Shown here piece after piece: positions 23,329 through 25,646 of a stretch of DNA of 25,646 bases. The first letter of the stretch is position 1, and each line of letters starts with the position of its first letter. The notes under the pieces are model-generated. The model searched no databases and was not told the origin of the DNA. It worked only from the letters and a program-made list of their open reading frames with translations. The position numbers and the translations under genes were made by a program. This DNA is from PALSA-1004 sp947474275. Its GTDB lineage: Bacteria > Pseudomonadota > Gammaproteobacteria > Burkholderiales > SG8-41. Location: NCBI GenBank assembly GCA_947474275.1, contig CANJHY010000057.1, forward strand, positions 1 to 25,646, given 5' to 3'.

Positions 23329-23381
23329 CATACTACTATGAGGCTCCATGTATTGCATACATACTGAAGCTGCACTACGAT
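23329..23381 (+). promoter_or_regulatory. LysR-type operator and promoter of lactonase-mmgE (copy 2)
   Basis: The palindrome ATGTAT-TGC-ATACAT (23348-23362) is preceded by CATAC-N2-CTATG (23329-23340). TTGCAT (23353-23358), a 17-bp spacer and TACGAT (23376-23381) form a promoter pointing to the lactonase gene. The layout is the same as in copy 1, base for base in spacing. Confidence 0.7.
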
Positions 23382-23437
23382 GCAGCGCACGAACAAGCGG
23401 CCTGCTTTGACGGGCCCGTCACCGGAGGAAAGTGCGC

Positions 23438-24235
23438 ATGGCAATTCCGACATACGAGGTTTTCGCGGTCCGCTATGCGGAACGCGATGGCTGGCGCCGC
23501 AATGCTTTCCAGGGCGGCGATGCGCACGACGGGCCGCTGCCGATGGATTATTTTGTGTGGCTGGTGCGCAACAAGGAGCGCACTTTCGTGCTCGACATCG
23601 GATTCACGGCGGAAATGGCGGCCAAGCGCAAGCGCAACTTCCTGCGTACGCCTAAAGAAGGCCTGGCACTCCTGGGTGTCAAGACCGAAGAAGTCGAAGA
23701 CGTGATCATTTCCCATCTGCACTACGACCACGTCGGCACCTACCCTGATTTCCCCAACGCGAAATTCCACCTGCAGGACGACGAAATGCGCTACGCGACC
23801 GGGCGCTATATGCGCTACGGCCGCTTCAAGCACGGCTACGAGGTCGACGACGTCGTCGGCATGGTGCGGCTGGTTTACAAAGACAGGGTCAATTTTTACG
23901 ATGGCGTGGCCGATCTCGCGCCGGGCATCAGCATTCATCGCATCGGCGGGCACACCATGGGTTTGCAGTGCATGCGCGTGCACACCGAACGCGGCTGGGT
24001 CGTGCTGGCATCCGACTGCAGCCACTATTACGAGAACTTCGAAACCAACCGCTTTTACGGTTCGGTGTTCAACGTCGGCGAGCAGGCCGACGGCTTCGAG
24101 GAAATGCGCCGGCTCGCCGATTCGTCCAAGCACATTGTTCCGGGTCACGATCCGCTGGTGATGAAGCGCTATCCCGCCGTGTCCAAAGAACTTGCAGGCA
24201 TAGTCGTGCGCCTCGACGTGCCGCCGACCGAATAA
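23438..24235 (+). CDS. Metallo-beta-lactamase fold hydrolase, N-acyl homoserine lactonase-like
   Basis: The ATG at 23438 has GGAGGAA seven bases upstream (a GTG at 23432 is too close to it). The 265-residue protein has the complete di-zinc set: H93, H95, D97 and H98 in SHLHYDHVG, H172 (GGHTMG), D193 (ASDCSH) and H237 (VPGHDP). Overall layout, with the DIGF strand before the HxHxDH motif, resembles the AttM/AiiB/AiiA lactonases that open homoserine lactone rings, but such folds also hydrolyse other lactones and esters in catabolism. Given its pairing with an MmgE/PrpD gene, hydrolysis of a catabolic lactone is as likely as quorum quenching. Cytoplasmic; divergent from the LysR gene. Confidence 0.85.
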   Translation: MAIPTYEVFAVRYAERDGWRRNAFQGGDAHDGPLPMDYFVWLVRNKERTFVLDIGFTAEMAAKRKRNFLRTPKEGLALLGVKTEEVEDVIISHLHYDHVGTYPDFPNAKFHLQDDEMRYATGRYMRYGRFKHGYEVDDVVGMVRLVYKDRVNFYDGVADLAPGISIHRIGGHTMGLQCMRVHTERGWVVLASDCSHYYENFETNRFYGSVFNVGEQADGFEEMRRLADSSKHIVPGHDPLVMKRYPAVSKELAGIVVRLDVPPTE

Positions 24236-24236
24236 T

Positions 24237-25628
24237 ATGAAACATTCCGTGGCCGTTATGAACACCGTTAGCGCGCAACTCGCGCAGCACTTTTCCGCGT
24301 TCAGCTATGCGAAATTGCCCGACGCATCGAAGCGTTCGTTAAAGCGCCTGCTGCTCGACTACCTCGGCGTGACGATAGCCGGCAGCCAGTCCGACAGCGG
24401 GACCATCGCGCGCACGTTCGCCAAGCTCGACGGCGGCAAGGCGCAGGCCACCATCATCGGCGAAGGCACGCGCACCACTGCCGCGCAGGCGGCGTTTGCC
24501 AACGGCATCTCGGCGCACAGCCTCGAGCTCGACGACATCGACGTGCTCGCCTACTTTCATTTCAGCCCGCCCGTTTATTCGGCGGCGCTGGCGGCGGGGG
24601 AGATGCAGGCAGCGAACGGCAAGCAATTGCTGGTGGCGCTCGCGGCCGGCTGCGAAATGATGGAGCGCGTCAGCCGCGCATCCAATCCTTCGCTGCGCGA
24701 CCGCAATTACCATACGACCGCAGCGTGCGGCGTTTTTGGCGCCACCATCGCTGCGGGTCTGCTGTGGAAAATTCCGCCCGTCAAACTGGTATCGGCATTT
24801 GGGCTGGCGGGTGCGCAGGCGTCCGGCGTCCTCGAATTCCAGGGCACGTCGATGCAGAAGCGCTTCGCGCCGGGGCCGGCAGCGCGTGCCGGCCTCACCG
24901 CGGCACGCATGGCGCAGCTCGGCTACATCGGCCAGGAAATGATTTTCGAAGGCAAGCGCGGCTTTTTGGTTGCGTTCACCGACAAGTCGGACGTCGCGCA
25001 ATTGACGGCGAATCTGGACAAACCGTACCGGCTCGACATCGAATACAAGCCTTACGCATGTGCGCGACCTATTCACAACGCGATCGATTGCGCGCTGGAA
25101 ATCCGCCGCCGCGACAAACCGGATCTCGCTGGCATCAGCCATATCGAAGTCGCACGCCATCCGTCGTGGGTGGGCAAGCACGGCGAGAAGGCGCCCAAAT
25201 CTTTTCACGCGGCGCAACTGAGCCTCGCCTTTTCCATTGCAGTCGCACTGAAAGAAGGCGGCGCGTTGCTTGCGCAATATTCCGCGCGCAATCTGAAAGA
25301 TCCGTTGCTGGTGCGCCTGATGGGCCTGACCGACATCACGGTCGACTCCTCGTTGCCGCGCGGCGTGTCCTGCCGCATGACGATGACGATGAGCGACGGC
25401 CGCAAGTTTGTCTCACAGATCGACTATCCGAAAGGATCGATCGAAGTGCCGATGACGGACGAAGAAATCCGCACGAAATTCGAAGGACTCGCGGTACCGG
25501 TCATAGGTGCTGCGCGTGCGGAGCAACTGGCGGACATGGCCGGCAGCATCGAAAAGTGCGGCGATATCGCCAGCATGATGAAGTTGACTGCAGGCAGGAA
25601 GAGCGCGGCACGCAGCCGCAAAAAGTAA
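24237..25628 (+). CDS. MmgE/PrpD family protein, second copy
   Basis: The 463-residue protein starts one base after the lactonase stop (ATG 24237; the ATG at 24258 is an alternative). Family segments are LLLDYLGVTIAGS, ISAHSLELDDID, AACGVFGATIAAGLL, GVLEFQGTSMQKRFAPGPAA and YACARPIHNAIDCALEI. It differs greatly from the copy at 9213-10640: the DYDDTHPGGP motif reads ELDDIDVLAYFHFSPP, so the active-site loops and substrate are probably different. Known members dehydrate 2-methylcitrate or decarboxylate cis-aconitate. With the lactonase it may convert the ring-opened product. No ribosome-binding site is seen, so translation is likely coupled. The C-terminus is Lys/Arg-rich. Cytoplasmic. Confidence 0.87.
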   Translation: MKHSVAVMNTVSAQLAQHFSAFSYAKLPDASKRSLKRLLLDYLGVTIAGSQSDSGTIARTFAKLDGGKAQATIIGEGTRTTAAQAAFANGISAHSLELDDIDVLAYFHFSPPVYSAALAAGEMQAANGKQLLVALAAGCEMMERVSRASNPSLRDRNYHTTAACGVFGATIAAGLLWKIPPVKLVSAFGLAGAQASGVLEFQGTSMQKRFAPGPAARAGLTAARMAQLGYIGQEMIFEGKRGFLVAFTDKSDVAQLTANLDKPYRLDIEYKPYACARPIHNAIDCALEIRRRDKPDLAGISHIEVARHPSWVGKHGEKAPKSFHAAQLSLAFSIAVALKEGGALLAQYSARNLKDPLLVRLMGLTDITVDSSLPRGVSCRMTMTMSDGRKFVSQIDYPKGSIEVPMTDEEIRTKFEGLAVPVIGAARAEQLADMAGSIEKCGDIASMMKLTAGRKSAARSRKK

Positions 25629-25646
25629 ACCCGGCACGGCGGCCGC

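Noticed and set aside
1..25646. CRISPR array, tRNA or rRNA genes
   Set aside because: No regularly spaced repeats and no cloverleaf or rRNA-like sequence noticed by eye; the direct repeats at 1968-2049 are only two copies.
25639..25646. Terminal GCGGCCGC as a cloning junction
   Set aside because: The same 8-mer occurs inside the window (1471-1478 and near 12311), so it is expected by chance in this GC-rich DNA.

Overview
The window is high-GC DNA (well over half G+C by eye), densely packed with catabolic accessory genes. It looks like a chromosomal segment of a betaproteobacterium, probably of the order Burkholderiales. The main reason is seven genes for Bug-family extracytoplasmic solute receptors (TctC-like proteins of tripartite tricarboxylate transporters), a family strongly expanded in Bordetella, Cupriavidus and relatives. 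A perfect FNR/ANR site in front of a CcoI/FixI-like copper ATPase fits this assignment. No species can be named.

Layout. 1-146: end of an IS1182-type insertion sequence. 224-1321: enolase-superfamily enzyme. 1529-1930: small lipoprotein. 2101-4607 (minus): Bug receptor and AtzA/TrzN-like amidohydrolase, divergent from 4753-8615 (plus): class II aldolase/adducin protein followed by three Bug receptors. 8647-9210: wreck of a DUF445 gene. 9213-10640 (minus): MmgE/PrpD protein. 10827-12986: one open frame that joins the front half of a copper P-type ATPase to a complete DnaQ-like exonuclease across a deletion scar. 13128-14105: Bug receptor. 14475-17515: a collapsed type I restriction-modification locus, with hsdM internally deleted and hsdR lacking its 5' part, but an intact rhuM between them. 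17628-17828: small lipoprotein. 17905-18840: TfdA-like dioxygenase. 18842-19816 (minus): Bug receptor. 20035-22087: CapA-like phosphoesterase and Bug receptor. 22322-23302 (minus): CysB-type LysR regulator. 23438-25628: metallo-beta-lactamase lactonase and a second MmgE/PrpD protein.

How the genes work together. Single catabolic enzymes (racemase/lactonizing enzyme, deaminase, aldolase, dioxygenase, lactonase, PrpD-like dehydratases) sit beside Bug receptors, but no TctA/TctB membrane subunits are present. The receptors must therefore serve permeases elsewhere or act as sensors. The clearest new link is a 36-bp sequence, 30/36 identical, found upstream of both capA-bug and the lactonase-mmgE pair. 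It carries the palindrome ATGTAT-TGC-ATACAT overlapping a TTGCAT -35 box, with a -10 box exactly 17 bp away in both copies. Because the second copy also lies directly in front of the LysR gene, these two operons are proposed to form one regulon.

A second theme is decay. Four unrelated loci (DUF445, ATPase/DUF294, hsdM, hsdR) have each lost large internal or terminal parts, and several palindromic repeat families lie between and inside genes. This is either real genome erosion or repeated mis-assembly; the sequence alone cannot decide.
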